Positions 62,886 through 64,000 of a stretch of DNA of 64,000 nt are shown one piece after another. This stretch comes from Flavobacterium rhamnosiphilum. Its GTDB lineage: Bacteria; Bacteroidota; Bacteroidia; Flavobacteriales; Flavobacteriaceae. The stretch is from contig NZ_SMLG01000001.1 in assembly GCF_004349195.1 (NCBI RefSeq), forward strand, positions 62,001 to 126,000. Direction: 5' to 3'. The notes under the pieces are model-generated. The model was not told the DNA's origin. It saw only the letters and a list, made by a program, of their open reading frames with translations, and did no database searches. Both the position numbers and the translations under genes were made by a program. How positions within the stretch are numbered: the first letter of the stretch is position 1; each line of letters begins with the position of its first letter.

Positions 62886-63290
62886 ATGTCCTTCCAACCT
62901 GTATTTGCACTTTTCTGGGAAAAGGTAAAAGAAAGCATCGAAAACCATACCTACGCTAAACTAACACTTGCCAAAACCATTGGTGATACGGAACTGAAAA
63001 ATATTTATGTGCGTCCCGTTTTACTGGAAAATGACGTTTTTAGTCTTTCGGTTACAGCGCGTTACAAAACCGAAGAAGTAGAAAGTTTCCATACGCTTGA
63101 CGAAGCTTTTATCATATTGGCTCCGTACATGAATAACCCGTTTTTAACCGCTTTGCTGTTTACAACAGAGAATGATATCACCTTTAAACTCAATAAAAAA
63201 AGAGTGGGAAGCATTATTGAGCAAGCGCCAACTTTTAAAAACGCTTCGGATGTGATTCTGGAAATGAAAGCCAAAGGGATTTCGATTTAA
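62886..63290 (+). CDS. Small cytosolic protein of unknown function
   Basis: A 134-residue protein beginning MSFQPVFALFWEKVKESIEN. No signal peptide, membrane segment or recognizable domain; mixed helix and strand, mildly basic (calculated by eye). The middle NIYVRPVLLENDVFSLSVTA and RYKTEEVESFHTLDEAFIIL look like a compact alpha/beta fold. It may be a flavobacterial orphan family. It is convergent with the HD hydrolase gene, separated by a dispersed repeat. Confidence 0.7.
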   Translation: MSFQPVFALFWEKVKESIENHTYAKLTLAKTIGDTELKNIYVRPVLLENDVFSLSVTARYKTEEVESFHTLDEAFIILAPYMNNPFLTALLFTTENDITFKLNKKRVGSIIEQAPTFKNASDVILEMKAKGISI

Positions 63291-63383
63291 GATTTTTGAT
63301 TAACGATTGCTGATTTTTGATTTAAAAATCAGCAATCGAAAAAACATCTGAAATTTAAAATCGTTAATCTGCAATCAAAAATC
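63290..63383. repeat. Dispersed repeat, family 2, copy 2 (between convergent genes)
   Basis: A nested palindrome: inner 15-bp arms 63304-63318 and 63324-63338 (CGATTGCTGATTTTT), outer arms GATTTTTGATT...AATCAAAAATC with a 7-nt insertion on one side. It shares 18 bp with 51354-51440. It fills the space between the small unknown gene and the HD hydrolase gene and may terminate both. Confidence 0.8.
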
Positions 63384-64000
63384 CTATTTCTCCCCTTCCC
63401 ATTCTGCATAAAACTGCGCCAGAAATCCTTCCATATAACGGTGTCTTTCTTGTGCAATTTGCTTTCCGGTCTCGGTATTCATCTTATCTTTCAAAAGCAA
63501 TAACTTTTCATAAAAATGATTGAGCGTTGGAGAATCGTTCTTCTTGTATTCCTCCTTGGTCATGCTGGAATTTGGAGCGATTTTAGGGTCGTAAAGCGCT
63601 CTGTTTTTGAATCCGCCATAATTGAATGTTCTGGCAATTCCAATGGCGCCAATCGCATCTAAACGGTCTGCATCCTGAACCACATCCAATTCTATTGAAG
63701 AGAATTTCTTTTCGAAATTGCCGCCTTTGTACGAGATGTTGTCAATGATATTCACCACATGCGTGATGATTTCTTCATCAACATTTTCTGATTCCAAAAA
63801 TGTTCTGGCTATTCTTGGCCCAACGGTTTCATCACCGTCATGAAACTTACTGTCGGCAATATCATGAAGCAAAGCCCCAAGTTTAACAACAGTGGTATCA
63901 CAAACTTCATTTTTTGAAATCAGAACAGAATTCTTAAACACTCTTTCGATATGGAACCAGTCGTGTCCGCCTTCGGCATTTTCTAGTTTTTCTTTTACAA
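63384..64000 (-). CDS. HD-domain metal-dependent phosphohydrolase, 5' end outside window
   Basis: The frame stays open past the window edge: upstream of the GTG at 63941 it continues EKLENAEGGHDWFHIERV, the normal HD-domain start, so GTG 63941 is internal. Motifs: the HxxxRV His in GGHDWFHIERV, HD in LGALLHDIADSKFHDGDE, a later His in EEIITHVVNIIDNIS and the distal Asp in VVQDADRLDAIGAIGIAR, completing the H-HD-D metal site. Related family members hydrolyse nucleotides or phosphomonoesters in the cytosol; the substrate is unknown. It is convergent with the preceding gene. Confidence 0.88.
   Translation of the reverse strand, partial: VKEKLENAEGGHDWFHIERVFKNSVLISKNEVCDTTVVKLGALLHDIADSKFHDGDETVGPRIARTFLESENVDEEIITHVVNIIDNISYKGGNFEKKFSSIELDVVQDADRLDAIGAIGIARTFNYGGFKNRALYDPKIAPNSSMTKEEYKKNDSPTLNHFYEKLLLLKDKMNTETGKQIAQERHRYMEGFLAQFYAEWEGEK

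Noticed and set aside
1..64000. CRISPR arrays, tRNA or rRNA genes, complete insertion sequences, prophage
   Set aside because: No regularly spaced direct repeats, tRNA T-arm signatures, rRNA-like stretches, transposase or phage structural genes were found on either strand.

Overview
The window is AT-rich chromosomal DNA from a member of the Bacteroidota, very probably Flavobacterium or a close relative. Evidence: the gliding-motility lipoprotein gene gldH, proteins with type IX secretion (T9SS) C-terminal sorting domains, a SusC/SusD pair with FecR and an ECF sigma factor, many TonB-dependent receptors, a CrtY-type lycopene cyclase, promoters of the TTG-N17-23-TAnnTTTG type, and dispersed palindromes typical of flavobacterial genomes. 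I see no tRNA, rRNA, CRISPR array, complete insertion sequence or prophage. The window opens inside a TonB-dependent receptor gene and closes inside an HD-domain hydrolase gene.

Layout. 0-5 kb: a receptor, a YfiR-like protein and a CHASE8/HAMP/multi-PAS sensor that has lost its kinase core and ends beside a 27-bp palindrome. 5-11 kb: metal homeostasis (DtxR/MntR regulator, NRAMP transporter fused to a UspA domain, divergent TonB receptor with a DtxR-like operator over its promoter, secreted thioredoxin-like protein). 11-22 kb: housekeeping genes (lycopene cyclase, bacilliredoxin, the tRNA-hydroxylation operon trhO-trhP-ferredoxin, RicT-like PSP1 protein, gldH, class A PBP, CoA-transferase scoAB). 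21-45 kb, mostly minus strand: a surface/secretion region with a heme-type TonB receptor, a secreted propeller-like protein, two giant paralogous T9SS cargo proteins, and a SusC/SusD locus with a DUF5007-like and a fasciclin lipoprotein, controlled by FecR and a divergent ECF sigma gene. 45-50 kb: assorted small operons. 50-60.5 kb: almost the whole heme pathway, with hemA-C-D-E-F-B on the minus strand and an AraC regulator, hemH, a MATE exporter and hemJ on the plus strand. 60.5-64 kb: an NtrY-like kinase, a crotonase, a small unknown and the HD hydrolase.

Observations I rate highest. (1) trhO and trhP encode two chemically different enzymes for the same tRNA U34 hydroxylation; here they are adjacent, followed by a 4Fe-4S ferredoxin, and TrhO carries a copy of the C-terminal domain of TrhP (about 55 of 85 residues identical by hand count). 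(2) Three copies of a structured RNA of about 80 nt lie just after the stop codons of three unrelated genes, with a helix that covaries in all three; it resembles the Rfam Flavo-1 motif as I remember it. (3) The susC leader, with a covarying hairpin, is duplicated between fecR and susC together with a decayed susC N-terminus. (4) A G9 tract lies inside a surface lipoprotein gene and may allow phase variation.

All functional calls come from reading motifs and domain order by eye. No database search was run.
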